From NCBI RefSeq assembly GCF_009684755.1, contig NZ_BLBC01000005.1:372001-436000 (forward strand): a stretch of DNA of 64,000 bases. Reading direction: 5' to 3'. A program made the position numbers and the translations under genes. Under the pieces are notes generated by a model. That model was not told where the DNA came from and did no database searches. It saw only the letters and a program-made list of their open reading frames with translations. This document shows, one piece after another, positions 54,176 through 63,236 of this stretch (within the stretch, counting starts at the first letter, position 1; the number at the start of each line of letters is the position of its first letter). This DNA is from Capnocytophaga felis. GTDB lineage: Bacteria > Bacteroidota > Bacteroidia > Flavobacteriales > Flavobacteriaceae.

Positions 54176-54583
54176 AAGATAAAGTACAAAGGATAAAGTG
54201 AAAAGTATAAACCTACAAAACCGGCTGTTTGAATTTTCTATTTCAGTTATTCACGAAGTCAGAAAACTTCCTATCAATACCGAATACAAATTGATTGCCT
54301 ATCAACTGATAAGAGCAGCAACTTCAGTAGGAGCTAATTATGAAGAATCACAAGGAGCTGTCTCTCAAGCCGATTTTACCAATAAAATCGGAATATGTTT
54401 GAAAGAAATCAGAGAAACGAATTATTGGATACGAATACTTATCAGAATTTATGACAATAATAGCAATTGGAAAGATTTGGAACAAGAAAGCAAAGAGTTG
54501 ATGAATATTATAGGTGCAATTCATTCAAAAATGAGAAAAAAATAAACTTAGCTTTTTTATCCTTTACACTTTATCCTTTATCC
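54170..54583. repeat. 28-bp imperfect inverted repeats flanking the four-helix-bundle gene
   Basis: Left arm 54170-54197 and right arm 54556-54583 are complementary at 25 of 28 positions (repeating GGATAAAG-type units). The left arm covers the rmlD stop codon and ends immediately before the GTG start of the enclosed gene; the right arm starts about 10 bases after its stop. This is a compact element with terminal inverted repeats inserted at the end of rmlD. Confidence 0.75.
54198..54545 (+). CDS. Four-helix-bundle protein (23S rRNA intervening-sequence/Avd-like)
   Basis: 115 residues. Helical with the family pattern FEFSISVIHEVRKLP, LIAYQLIRAATSVGANYEE, SQADFTNKIGICLKEIRET and WIRILIR. It starts with GTG at 54198. 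Such proteins are encoded by intervening sequences in 23S rRNA genes and also by stand-alone loci in many bacteria; the fold is also that of Avd from diversity-generating retroelements, though no other such parts are present. Its function is unknown. Confidence 0.85.
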   Translation: MKSINLQNRLFEFSISVIHEVRKLPINTEYKLIAYQLIRAATSVGANYEESQGAVSQADFTNKIGICLKEIRETNYWIRILIRIYDNNSNWKDLEQESKELMNIIGAIHSKMRKK

Positions 54584-54605
54584 TTAACAAAATAATTTAC
54601 ATCAA

Positions 54606-55664
54606 ATGAAAAAAAACATTTTAATAACAGGAGGAGTCGGATTTATAGGCTCGCACGTGGTTCGATTGTTTGTAAACAAATATCCTGAATACCACATCAT
54701 TAATTTGGACTTGCTGACGTACGCCGGCAATCTGGAAAACCTAAAAGACGTAGAAAAATCACCCAACTACGAGTTTGTAAAGGCTGATATCTGCGACTTT
54801 CAGGCGATGAAACAACTCATCGAGCGTAAAAACATCACCGGAATCATTCACTTGGCAGCAGAAAGCCACGTGGACAGAAGCATTAAAGATCCTTTCACCT
54901 TTGCCAAAACCAACGTTATGGGTACGCTATCTCTCTTGCAGGCAGCACGCGAGGTTTGGAACGATAATTGGAACGGAAAGCTCTTCTACCACGTCTCCAC
55001 CGATGAGGTGTACGGTGCTTTGCAGATGGACAATACGCTTTTTACTGAAAATACGAAATACGACCCGCATTCGCCCTATTCGGCATCGAAAGCCTCGTCC
55101 GACCACTTCGTTCGAGCCTATCAAGACACGTACGGACTTCCGACTGTTATTTCCAACTGCTCCAACAACTACGGAAGCTATCAGTTTCCCGAGAAATTAA
55201 TCCCCCTATTCATCAATAACATTCGCAATAATAAGCCCCTACCCGTTTACGGCAAAGGCGAAAACGTGCGAGATTGGCTCTTCGTTGAAGACCACGCCAG
55301 AGCAATTGACGTGATATTCCACAAGGGTAAAATTGGCGACACGTATAACATCGGGGGCTTTAACGAGTGGAAAAACATCGACTTGATACGCGTCATCATC
55401 AAGGAAGTGGATAAGCAGCTGGGTCGCCCCGCAGGAACCTCTGAAAAACTCATTACGTTTGTTACTGACCGGGCAGGACACGACCTTCGCTATGCTATCG
55501 ACGCCACAAAAATTAAAAATGAACTCGGATGGGAGCCTTCCTTACAGTTCGAAGAAGGAATTCGCCGTACCGTAGCTTGGTATCTGCAAAATCAAGAATG
55601 GTTAGATACTATCACAAGTGGCGACTACCAAAAATATTATGACCAGATGTACAAAAACCGATAG
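54606..55664 (+). CDS. rfbB: dTDP-glucose 4,6-dehydratase
   Basis: 352 residues. The Rossmann motif is ITGGVGFIGSHVV, followed by HLAAESHVDRS, HVSTDEVYGAL with the catalytic Thr/Asp/Glu region, and SPYSASKASSDH with the Tyr-x3-Lys pair. It makes dTDP-4-keto-6-deoxyglucose, second step of the rhamnose pathway. It ends the long plus-strand glycan locus; a block of repeats and hairpins follows. Confidence 0.96.
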   Translation: MKKNILITGGVGFIGSHVVRLFVNKYPEYHIINLDLLTYAGNLENLKDVEKSPNYEFVKADICDFQAMKQLIERKNITGIIHLAAESHVDRSIKDPFTFAKTNVMGTLSLLQAAREVWNDNWNGKLFYHVSTDEVYGALQMDNTLFTENTKYDPHSPYSASKASSDHFVRAYQDTYGLPTVISNCSNNYGSYQFPEKLIPLFINNIRNNKPLPVYGKGENVRDWLFVEDHARAIDVIFHKGKIGDTYNIGGFNEWKNIDLIRVIIKEVDKQLGRPAGTSEKLITFVTDRAGHDLRYAIDATKIKNELGWEPSLQFEEGIRRTVAWYLQNQEWLDTITSGDYQKYYDQMYKNR

Positions 55665-55718
55665 GGTAATATTTTTCAGACTGAAATACTATCCGAAAAC
55701 ACTTTTACAACACCAAAA

Positions 55719-55779
55719 TGTCAAGCTGAGCGAAGTCGAAGTTTTTACTTGCAAGGCTTCGACTATGCTCAGCCTGACA
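55719..55779. repeat. REP-like palindrome, copy in unit 1
   Basis: An imperfect inverted repeat with ends TGTCAAGCTGAGC and GCTCAGCCTGACA, core GAAGTCGAAG / CTTCGAC. It is the same family as 52169-52230. Confidence 0.8.
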
Positions 55780-55817
55780 AAAGAGTACATAGCTATCAAG
55801 TCAAATAATAATAAGTA

Positions 55818-55931
55818 ACATCCCCCTACCCCCTTAAAAGGGGGAATAAAAAAACTACTACTGATGTACAAATCTTATATAATTTAAAAATATAAATCTC
55901 AAATCCCCCTTTTAAGGGGGCAGGGGGATGT
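55818..55931. repeat. MITE-like element with 28-bp inverted arms, copy 1
   Basis: The left arm (55818-55845) and right arm (55904-55931) are complementary except one position. Each arm itself is a small C5/G5 palindrome (CCCCCTTAAAAGGGGG). The centre is AT-rich, with no coding capacity. Confidence 0.75.
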
Positions 55932-55990
55932 AAAACAATTATTATAAAAAAGAAAAACTATTGAATTTATATAAATTAGTTATAGCAATA

Positions 55991-56033
55991 AAAAAAGCGA
56001 CAACTTTCCAAACGGAATTAATGTCGCTTTTTT
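55991..56033 (+). terminator. Hairpin terminator downstream of rmlB (repeat-borne)
   Basis: A 12-bp stem AAAAAAGCGACA (55991-56002) / TGTCGCTTTTTT (56022-56033) with T-rich continuation. Its A-U rich ends make it a plausible bidirectional terminator. Sibling copies are at 56201-56237 (9-bp stem) and 56571-56610 (mutated). Confidence 0.6.
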
Positions 56034-56091
56034 ATTTTAATACATTTTTCAGACTGAAATACTATCTGAAAACACTTTGACAATACCAGAG

Positions 56092-56152
56092 TGTCAAGCT
56101 GAGCGAAGTCGAAGCTTTTACTTGCAAGGCTTCGACTCCGCTCAGCCTGACA
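56092..56152. repeat. REP-like palindrome, copy in unit 2
   Basis: Same ends and core as at 55719, with the spacer TTTTACTTGCAAG. Confidence 0.8.
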
Positions 56153-56200
56153 AAATAGTACATAGCTATCAAGTCAAATAATAATATCAAAAAAATACAG

Positions 56201-56237
56201 AAAGCGACAACTTTCCAAACGGAATGAATGTCGCTTT
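56201..56237. terminator. Repeat-borne hairpin, unit 2
   Basis: Stem AAAGCGACA (56201-56209) / TGTCGCTTT (56229-56237) around a 19-base loop, followed by TTATTTTAAT. Confidence 0.45.
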
Positions 56238-56297
56238 TTATTTTAATACAATTTTCAAACTGAAATACTATCTGAAAACATTTTTATAATACCAGAA

Positions 56298-56358
56298 TGT
56301 CAAGCTGAGCGAAGTCGAAGCTTTTACTCACAAGGCTTCGACTACGCTCAGCCTGACA
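56298..56358. repeat. REP-like palindrome, copy in unit 3
   Basis: Same family as at 55719 and 56092, with spacer TTTTACTCACAAG. Confidence 0.8.
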
Positions 56359-56397
56359 AAACAGTACATATGTATCAAGTCAAATAAATAATAAGTA

Positions 56398-56510
56398 ACA
56401 TCCCCCTACCCCCTTGAAAGGGGGAATAAAAAACTATTACTGACGTACAAATCTTATATAATTTAAAAATATAAATCTCAAATTCCCCTTTTAAGGGGGC
56501 AGGGGGATGT
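56398..56510. repeat. MITE-like element with 28-bp inverted arms, copy 2
   Basis: Nearly identical to the copy at 55818-55931; differences are a few substitutions and one shorter run. Confidence 0.75.
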
Positions 56511-56640
56511 AAAACAATTATTATAAAAAAGAAAAAACTATTGAATTTATATAAATTGGTTATAGCAATAAAAAAAGCGACAACTTTCCAAACGGAATGC
56601 TTGTCGATTTTTTGTTTTATGATATGTTTCTTAATGAATT

Positions 56641-58428
56641 TTAGGTAGAAAAGTAAATTAAATTCTTACGGTAGGCTGTCAAGAGCTTCGATTTAGATAC
56701 AAATCCTATGTAAACACCTTCTTTTACTACGGGCAAATTCCACGCATTGGTCTTTTGAAATTTATCCATTATGTCAGCCATCTTGTCTTTCTCCAATCGG
56801 ATTATACCAGGAGGGGATTGCATCACGTCTTTCACCTTTACAGTTTGATATAACTCTTGTTTGAACATTATTGTACGAATGTTATCCAGCAGAATGATAC
56901 CCTCAAACATTTTTGTCTCCGAGTGAATTACAGGAAATACATTTCTGTTCGATTTTATCACTGCGTTATGTATCAACTCTCCTAAAGTCATATCCGCCGT
57001 AACAGGAATAAGATTTTTTTCAATAACCGAATCAATATTCATCAGCGTGAGAATTTTCTGGTCTTTATCGTGCGTGATGAGATTACCCTCCTGAGCCAAC
57101 TGTTTCGTATAAAGCGAATGTTTTATATAATATTTAGACAGAGCGAATGAAACAGAAGCTACAATCATCAGCGGGATAAACAGCGTATATCCTCCCGTAA
57201 GTTCTGCTATGAGGAAGATAGCCGTCAGTGGTGCGTGCAATACCCCCGCTACAAGTCCTGCCATTGCCACTAAGGTAAAACTTGCCAACGGTAACGAGTG
57301 TCCGAACAACCCAAACTGATTGGCGACTCTTGCAAACAGATTTCCAAGTATGCCACCCGTAAAAAGAGCCGGAGAAAATACCCCTCCTATTCCGCCTGCT
57401 CCTACCGTAGTTGCCATTGCTACCACTTTGAAAAGAACTAATCCCGTCATCATCACAATAATAGACCACGCATTTTCGGCTTCCCAATTAAAAGCATTCC
57501 GAAGCACGTCTTTCGGATTTCCACTAATGAGCGTATTCATAACCTCAAACCCTTCTCCATAAAGCGGAGGTATAAAAAAGATAAGAAGCCCCAACATCAA
57601 TCCGCCGAAGAACAAACGCTTCATATAGGAGTCCATTTTATCAAAATAGGATAAAATCTGCTGATATATCGTACAGAAATAGATTGAAATTAAGCCTGTC
57701 AATCCCCCCAAAAGTATGTAATAAGGTACATCTTTTAGTGTAAACTCTCCGTCTAAGTTAATCGGAATCAGAATTTCATTTCCCAAGAAAAAATATGAGG
57801 TCAAAACAGCCAGCAAAGATGAAGAAATTAGCGGAAGTAATGATACTAAAGTTAAATCCAAACTAAAAACCTCAATGGCAAAGATTATGGCAGCTACGGG
57901 AGCTTTAAACATTGCCGCCATTGTAGCAGAACAAGCACAAGCAATGAGTAACATACGTTCCGATTGATTAATGTGAAACAATTTACTTAAATAAGAACTG
58001 AAACTTGCTCCGGAAATTACCATAGGACCTTCCAAACCTGCCGACCCGCCGAAACCTACTGTGAATGGAGCTGTAATAAGGCTTGCATACATCTGTTTGG
58101 AAGGGATTAGTCCTTTCAGTCGTGAAATGGCATATAATGTATATGGAATTCCAGGTTCGGGACGTTTTTTAATGATGTATTTTATAATGAAATATACTAT
58201 CAAAAAGCCTATCGTAGGGAAAAAAAAGTAGAAAGCCGTATGATATGATGCTACCAAACCATTTTGAAGCAGATATTGAATCAGTGAAGTGAGTTTTTTG
58301 ATAAAAACTGCCATAATTCCTGAAACCATACCTATTATAGCACACAAAATCAATATGAATTGATGATTAGTAAGGTGTTTGGATTTCCAAATTAAAAATT
58401 TTACTATTTTTTTCTTTCTAACTTTCAT
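56641..58428 (-). CDS. ClC-family chloride channel/transporter with CBS domains
   Basis: 595 residues. Membrane part (about 20-430) with the ClC selectivity motifs GSAGLEGPMV (GSGIP/GKEGP-type) and GGIGGVFSPALFTGG (GxFxP). Two C-terminal CBS domains follow (about 455-590), for example NRNVFPVIHSETKMFEGIILL. It would move chloride or exchange it for protons across the inner membrane; the residue at the gating-glutamate position is Glu in LEGP. No partner is adjacent. Confidence 0.93.
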   Translation of the reverse strand: MKVRKKKIVKFLIWKSKHLTNHQFILILCAIIGMVSGIMAVFIKKLTSLIQYLLQNGLVASYHTAFYFFFPTIGFLIVYFIIKYIIKKRPEPGIPYTLYAISRLKGLIPSKQMYASLITAPFTVGFGGSAGLEGPMVISGASFSSYLSKLFHINQSERMLLIACACSATMAAMFKAPVAAIIFAIEVFSLDLTLVSLLPLISSSLLAVLTSYFFLGNEILIPINLDGEFTLKDVPYYILLGGLTGLISIYFCTIYQQILSYFDKMDSYMKRLFFGGLMLGLLIFFIPPLYGEGFEVMNTLISGNPKDVLRNAFNWEAENAWSIIVMMTGLVLFKVVAMATTVGAGGIGGVFSPALFTGGILGNLFARVANQFGLFGHSLPLASFTLVAMAGLVAGVLHAPLTAIFLIAELTGGYTLFIPLMIVASVSFALSKYYIKHSLYTKQLAQEGNLITHDKDQKILTLMNIDSVIEKNLIPVTADMTLGELIHNAVIKSNRNVFPVIHSETKMFEGIILLDNIRTIMFKQELYQTVKVKDVMQSPPGIIRLEKDKMADIMDKFQKTNAWNLPVVKEGVYIGFVSKSKLLTAYRKNLIYFST

Positions 58429-59144
58429 AAAATCGAAAAATAAAGTAGTATTACATCAGGTTTTATCTTGATTATATAAAAAATATCTGCTCGTCAGTTC
58501 GAGTGAATTTTAGTGTAGCAAAGCGAAAGTAAAATTCGTATCGAGAACTAAATGAAAACTTCTCGATACGATTTGCTCCACTGCGTTTATGCAAATCACT
58601 CGAAGTGACAGCAAGCTATAAAATCGTTTTTATCAAGAACATTCAAAATATGTTTACTCGTCAGTTCGAGTGAATTTTAGTGTAGCAAAGCGAAAGTAAA
58701 ATTCGTATCGAGAACTAAATAATAAACTTCTTGATACGATTTGCTCCACTGCGTTCACGCAAATCACTCGAAGTGACAGCAAGCTATAAAACTATTTTCC
58801 CAAGAACATTCAAAAAATATCTGCTCGTCAGTTCGAGTGAATTTTAGTGTAGCAAAGCGAAAGTAAAAATCATATCGAGAACTAAATGAAAACTTCTCGA
58901 TACGATTTGCTCCACTGCGTTCCCGCAAATCATTCGAAGTAACAACAAGCTATAAAATCACTTTTACCGCAACAAAATTACAATATATCTTCCATTATTA
59001 GTATAATATTATTGTAATCCGAGTAAATTTTATACGTACATTAAACAAAAAGAGCCAAAGTCTTTTAAAAAATAAGACCTCAACTCCTTTTCTTATCTGA
59101 ATTCATTTATCAAGTTATTAAACTAACACGCTTTTTATTGCAAT
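58429..59144. repeat. Three tandem copies of a 167-bp palindromic repeat (58481-58975)
   Basis: The marker TCGTCAG(TTCGAGTGA) recurs at 58491, 58658 and 58825, exactly 167 bases apart. Each copy has nested inverted repeats: TTCGAGTGA with TCACTCGAA, and CGTATCGAGAA with TTCTCGATACG around a 12-base loop (first copy 58537-58570). Copy 3 has diverged most. The rest of the 716-base gap (58429-58480 and 58976-59144) is AT-rich with no gene seen. Confidence 0.85.
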
Positions 59145-59879
59145 CTATGCAACTTCAGGAAGTGTTTTCTTGTTCTTTCTTGATTTAATTTGCGTTTTAT
59201 GATAATTAAGCAATTCTTGCAGCTCGTTAATTAGTGGTTTGTAATCTTTATCCTCGTATTCCGATACACAGAAATCAATAGCCACAAAAAGTTTATTCAA
59301 TTCCTTATCTGCCTGTTGCCTGATTGCTTTTGCATTTACTTCGGGTATACCGGCAATTTCAGAAGTACGAGAGCGGAAAAGTCTTTCAAAATCCTCATTG
59401 GCTTTCTTTAATCGGTTGAGTAAATCCGTAAGATGCAACTGAGAAAGTGCCTTTTTAATAGCTTCATCTGCTTCCATCTCAGCAATTAACTGGTTTGTTT
59501 TCTCTGTTTGCGAGGTATTATTTTCCTTAACAATGCCTTTTCCATACTTTGACAGCCACAAATGAAGTACTTTCGCATTATCGGAGTAAGGCGAAATCCC
59601 TAATTGTTTGAAATTATTCACCAAATTGAAAATAACTATCGTTATTTTATCCCGCAACTTATTCGCCGCAGCTATTTCAGTTGTAAAACCACTTGCTTTT
59701 TCCTGAATTTTGATTTTTTCCAATTCCGGTTGAAGTAGTGCAACCCTGTCATACGCCTTTTTCAAAGCTAATTCTTCCAGATTGTGCTTTGCAACAATCT
59801 CCAAAATACGTTCTACAACTAACGGATACTCGCTATTCCTTAGTTTTGAGAAACTGAAAATTAGTTTTGTTGTTTTCAT
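59145..59879 (-). CDS. DUF6261-like helical protein of unknown function
   Basis: 244 residues from the ATG at 59879; the frame runs to 59903 but without a better start. Almost all helical with many Lys/Glu, including ANKLRDKITIVIFNLVNN, GISPYSDNAKVLHLWLSKYG, LRTSEIAGIPEVNAKAIRQ-like text (SRTSEIAGIPEVNAKAIRQQ) and LINELQELLNYHKTQI. It resembles a Bacteroidota-specific hypothetical family annotated DUF6261; that name is from memory. No signal peptide. It may be repeat- or mobile-element-associated, as it lies among intergenic repeats. Confidence 0.65.
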   Translation of the reverse strand: MKTTKLIFSFSKLRNSEYPLVVERILEIVAKHNLEELALKKAYDRVALLQPELEKIKIQEKASGFTTEIAAANKLRDKITIVIFNLVNNFKQLGISPYSDNAKVLHLWLSKYGKGIVKENNTSQTEKTNQLIAEMEADEAIKKALSQLHLTDLLNRLKKANEDFERLFRSRTSEIAGIPEVNAKAIRQQADKELNKLFVAIDFCVSEYEDKDYKPLINELQELLNYHKTQIKSRKNKKTLPEVA

Positions 59880-60582
59880 ACGTGTTTTCTTTTTAAGAAT
59901 CAAATATGCCTCAAAGATAATTCACTTTTTTGTAAATAACAAATTATTTAACAATCATTTAGTAACTTTCTTGAATGATTTTGTTCGGATTGAAATTTGC
60001 AAAAGATTGTTTTTTACATTTAGGTTGAATTTACATCTGTCAAAAGAAAAGTTTTCTCGGAATTATTTTTCGCACAGCAGAAAAACTTTTCTCTGATAGT
60101 TTTCCATTCGGATTTTTTAAAAAAAACTTTTTGCTGATAACTTTCTATTTAGATTTACACAAGAAAACTTTTTGCTGATAACTTTCTGTTTGGATTTTGT
60201 TAAGAAAAGCACTCCGATTCTTACTTTCCAAACAGATTTTCATTTTCGGAAACATTTTACAGATGTAATCGAAATAATTTCTTATAATCATATGTATTAT
60301 ATTCTTCCAATAAGGATAAAAACCTATTTTCAAAAAATTATTATCACAGTTATAATTTTCTATTATCTTAAAAAAACTAATTTGTAAGCAGTACGCATTT
60401 TGATTTCAAGCAAACAAAGAAAATTTTTCTGTCAAGGGAATTTAGCTATCTTATAAATATCTCCTTCACCGAGTTGTTTTAAAATGGTAAGGCATCAGAA
60501 AAAAGTTTGCTTCCTCTTAAAAAAATTTGACCTTACATCTCTGCAAGGTCAAAATCAAAAAAAAGTTGTTTAACTTAAAAAT
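59880..60582. repeat. Repeat-rich intergenic region with a 41-bp tandem array
   Basis: The motif ACTTTTTGCTGATAACTTTC recurs at 60085 (degenerate), 60126 and 60167, exactly 41 bases apart, with decayed neighbours near 60044 and 60208. No gene is credible in the 700-base gap. A terminator (60526-60553) lies at its right end. Confidence 0.8.
60526..60553 (-). terminator. Intrinsic terminator of the DUF5362-like gene
   Basis: A perfect 9-bp stem TTTGACCTT (60526-60534) / AAGGTCAAA (60545-60553) with a 10-base loop. On the minus strand it is followed by TTTTTTTAAG. It lies 30 bases past the stop codon. Confidence 0.85.
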
Positions 60583-61044
60583 TTACAACAATACCGTCTC
60601 CCCGAATATTGCTTCCAAAAAAAACATAAAAAAGTTTATGAGATATATTAAAACAACAATAATCATAAGGATTCCTACAAACTTATAATGTGATTTTAAA
60701 GCAGAAAAACTCTCCGAAAAAGCTTGATCATCTGTAAGAGTCAAAGCGTTTTTCATCTTTATCGAAAAATTGTACAGATATCTTATTGGAAAGAAGTAAA
60801 TGAAAGCAATTATGAAGCTCATTAATCCTACAGGAACTAAATAAATCGTAAGCAAACCGAATGAATGAAATACCCCTATAACAAGTGTAAAAATACCTAC
60901 CAAACATAAAAATCCAATCCCTACAAAGCCTACGATAGCCAGAAACTTCGCCCATTTTGCTGTTTCTGAAAGAATATCTTTAATAAACGGCGTAACTTCT
61001 AACTTTTTATTATCGCCCCAAGATGAATTTAATTGATTTTCCAT
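60583..61044 (-). CDS. DUF5362-like membrane protein
   Basis: 153 residues with four membrane helices (near 35-60, 66-95 and 120-145). Typical text is LSETAKWAKFLAIVGFVGIGF and a late YKFVGILMIIVVLIYL. A family of small membrane proteins of Bacteroidota with unknown function fits; the family number is from memory. Followed by a strong terminator. It lies 16 bases downstream of rocD on the same strand and may be read from the rocD transcript. Confidence 0.7.
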   Translation of the reverse strand: MENQLNSSWGDNKKLEVTPFIKDILSETAKWAKFLAIVGFVGIGFLCLVGIFTLVIGVFHSFGLLTIYLVPVGLMSFIIAFIYFFPIRYLYNFSIKMKNALTLTDDQAFSESFSALKSHYKFVGILMIIVVLIYLINFFMFFLEAIFGETVLL

Positions 61045-61060
61045 ATATGTACGCTTTAAA

Positions 61061-62302
61061 TTATTTTTCGAACTCCTTTAATGTGCTTATGATAATGTCA
61101 ATACATTCTTTTAACTGGCTTTCGCTCATTACCAAAGGTGGTGCAAAACGAATAATATTACCGTGTGTAGGCTTTGCCAGCAGTCCTTTATCTCGCATAC
61201 GCAAACAAATGTTCCACGCCGTGTCGCTTTCTTCCGTATCGTTGATAACTACCGCATTCAACAGTCCCTTTCCGCGTACCAGCGATGCAATATTTGAGTT
61301 TTTGATATACTCTCCGATTTCCCTACGGAAGATTTCACCCAATTTTTGAGCATTTTCGGCTAAGTTTTCGTCTTCGGCAACTTGTAAGGCTTCAATCGCA
61401 ACGGCAGCCGCTACGGGATTCCCTCCGAAGGTGCTTCCGTGTTGTCCCGGCTTAATCACCTCCATAATATGGCTGTCGGCAAGTACGGCACTTACCGGAT
61501 AAGCCCCACCACTGAGTGCTTTACCCAGAACCAACATATCGGGCTTTACATTTTCGTGGTCAACAGCCAGACGCTTTCCGGTGCGGGCAATTCCTGTTTG
61601 TACCTCATCGGCGATAAACAGTACGTTGTGTTTTTCACAGAGTTTTTTTGCTCCGCTGAGGAATCCGTCTGACGGAACATACACACCTGCTTCTCCTTGA
61701 ATGGGTTCCACTAAAAATCCGGCTACGTTCGGGTTTTCTGCCAATGTTTTCTCCAATGCTTTGAGGTCGTCATACGGAATGGTAATAAATCCGGGGGTGT
61801 ATGGTCCGAAATTTTTTCGAGCATTCTTATCCGACGAAAACGAAACCACTGTGGTAGTTCTCCCGTGGAAATTCTGCTCACAAACTATGATGATGGCTTG
61901 GCTTTCAGGCACACCTTTGCTCTCGTACGCCCATTTTCGGCATATTTTAATGGCAGTTTCAACCGCCTCTGCCCCCGTGTTCATTGGCAACATTCGGTCA
62001 AAGCCGAAGTATTCCGTTATATATTTTTCGTAAACTCCTAATTTGTCATTATAGAAGGCTCGCGATGTGAGCGTAAGCGTCTGGGCTTGTTTTGTCATCG
62101 CTCCGATAATTCTGGGATGACAGTGCCCCTGATTTACAGCCGAGTAAGCCGACAAGAAGTCAAAATACTTTTTTCCTTCCAAATCCCACACGTAAACTCC
62201 TTCGCCTTTACTCAAAACCACAGGAAGTGGATGATAATTATGTGCTCCGTGTTTGTCCTCAAGCTCCATTGCTTGTTTAGATGATAATCCTTCTATTGTC
62301 AT
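61061..62302 (-). CDS. rocD: Ornithine--oxo-acid aminotransferase
   Basis: 413 residues, class III PLP enzyme. Key features: [23 protein letters not shown]-like start ([13 protein letters not shown]), [43 protein letters not shown], and the PLP lysine in [14 protein letters not shown]. It converts ornithine and 2-oxoglutarate to glutamate semialdehyde. It is encoded next to a creatininase-family gene; the two may both serve amine or arginine-related metabolism, but this is loose. Confidence 0.95.
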   Translation of the reverse strand: MTIEGLSSKQAMELEDKHGAHNYHPLPVVLSKGEGVYVWDLEGKKYFDFLSAYSAVNQGHCHPRIIGAMTKQAQTLTLTSRAFYNDKLGVYEKYITEYFGFDRMLPMNTGAEAVETAIKICRKWAYESKGVPESQAIIIVCEQNFHGRTTTVVSFSSDKNARKNFGPYTPGFITIPYDDLKALEKTLAENPNVAGFLVEPIQGEAGVYVPSDGFLSGAKKLCEKHNVLFIADEVQTGIARTGKRLAVDHENVKPDMLVLGKALSGGAYPVSAVLADSHIMEVIKPGQHGSTFGGNPVAAAVAIEALQVAEDENLAENAQKLGEIFRREIGEYIKNSNIASLVRGKGLLNAVVINDTEESDTAWNICLRMRDKGLLAKPTHGNIIRFAPPLVMSESQLKECIDIIISTLKEFEK

Positions 62303-62377
62303 ATATATTTTTGTTTAGAAAATAGTTATTAAAAGTTCCGCAATATACAAAATAATTTGTTTTATACAAATAAAATG

Positions 62378-63139
62378 CTACCGATAAGGACTTTCTGTAT
62401 CTAATTTATCCAACTGAACCAAAACATTGCCTATTTTTTCCGTAATGTACTTAAAATAACGCTCTCCTTTTTCGGCGGTGGCAAGTTTGGGGTCGCCAAT
62501 GCCCGTATCAGCCGTAACTTTACTCCACTGACGCTCTGCCCACATCCAACCTTGCGTGAATTCGGTTATTTTATGCTTTTTTTCGGCTCCATTTCCGGCT
62601 TTTGCTATCGGAAGCACCAAATCAGGACGCAAATACATCAACAGACTGGTTTCCATCTCATCGGCGTGGTCTCCTACGTTATCAAAATAGTTTTTCTTCT
62701 CCGGATTTTGAAACCAATTGCATAGTGAAATATACATTTTGGGGAATTTTAGCCCTAATTCACGAACAATCGGTTTGAAATCATTCCCTCCGTGGCTGTT
62801 GAGAATCACCAATTTGTAAATCCCTTGCCGGTTGAGTGTTTCAACAATATCTGTCAGTAAGATAAGCTCTGTGCTGGGATTGATGTTGATGTCAAGCGTA
62901 ATGTCCGCCTGCCCTGTGTTTACTCCAAAAGGAATAGCCGGCAGAACAATCACCTTGCTGCCTTGTTCCCAAGCAATGCGAGCCGCTTCGGCAGCAATAC
63001 ACTCCGATTCAATAACATCAGTAGCATACGGAAGATGATAATTATGAGCTTCGGTAGCTCCCCACGGAAGTATGGCAACGGAAAATTGCGTTTCTTGAAT
63101 TGCTTTCCAATTGGTTTCAGCTAAAATGTAAGGTCGCAT
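62378..63139 (-). CDS. Creatininase-family amidohydrolase
   Basis: 253 residues. The metal-ligand motifs are LPWGATEAHNYHLPYATD and, later, LNSHGGNDFKPI and GDHADEMETSLLMYL. These give the dinuclear site of creatininase/MftE-like enzymes. Family members hydrolyse cyclic amides or act in cofactor maturation. The substrate is unknown. A TACCTTTG element on the minus strand lies about 27 bases upstream (63173-63166). Confidence 0.87.
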   Translation of the reverse strand: MRPYILAETNWKAIQETQFSVAILPWGATEAHNYHLPYATDVIESECIAAEAARIAWEQGSKVIVLPAIPFGVNTGQADITLDININPSTELILLTDIVETLNRQGIYKLVILNSHGGNDFKPIVRELGLKFPKMYISLCNWFQNPEKKNYFDNVGDHADEMETSLLMYLRPDLVLPIAKAGNGAEKKHKITEFTQGWMWAERQWSKVTADTGIGDPKLATAEKGERYFKYITEKIGNVLVQLDKLDTESPYR

Positions 63140-63165
63140 ATATAACTTTAATTTTGATTGAGCTA

Positions 63166-63204
63166 CAAAGGTATAAAAAATTTGAAAATGTTTTTGTAAT
63201 TTTG
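63166..63204. promoter_or_regulatory. Divergent promoter elements between creatininase and trpS
   Basis: Minus strand: TACCTTTG (63173-63166) upstream of the creatininase gene. Plus strand: TAATTTTG (63197-63204) upstream of trpS. No matching -33 element is at ideal distance for either. Confidence 0.5.
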
Positions 63205-63236
63205 TCGGGTTTAATAATTTGAAAATTCACAGAAAT

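Larger units (their letters stand above)
55667..56608. repeat. Triplicated intergenic block (units of ~370, 206 and 366 bp)
   Basis: Three direct units start near 55667, 56037 and 56243. Each begins with a run like ATTTTTCAGACTGAAATACT, contains a REP-like palindrome, and ends with a hairpin of the form AAAGCGACA...TGTCGCTTT (third copy decayed). Units 1 and 3 also hold the 28-bp-armed element; unit 2 lacks it. The region carries no credible gene. Confidence 0.85.

Noticed and set aside
54198-54545. Diversity-generating retroelement accessory protein (Avd)
   Set aside because: No reverse transcriptase, template repeat or variable repeat was found nearby; a stand-alone four-helix-bundle protein is more likely.
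58481-58975. CRISPR-like array
   Set aside because: Units are 167 bases with no spacers of constant length, and no cas genes are in the window.
60044-60248. CRISPR array with 41-base period
   Set aside because: Whole units repeat, including the would-be spacers; copies decay gradually.
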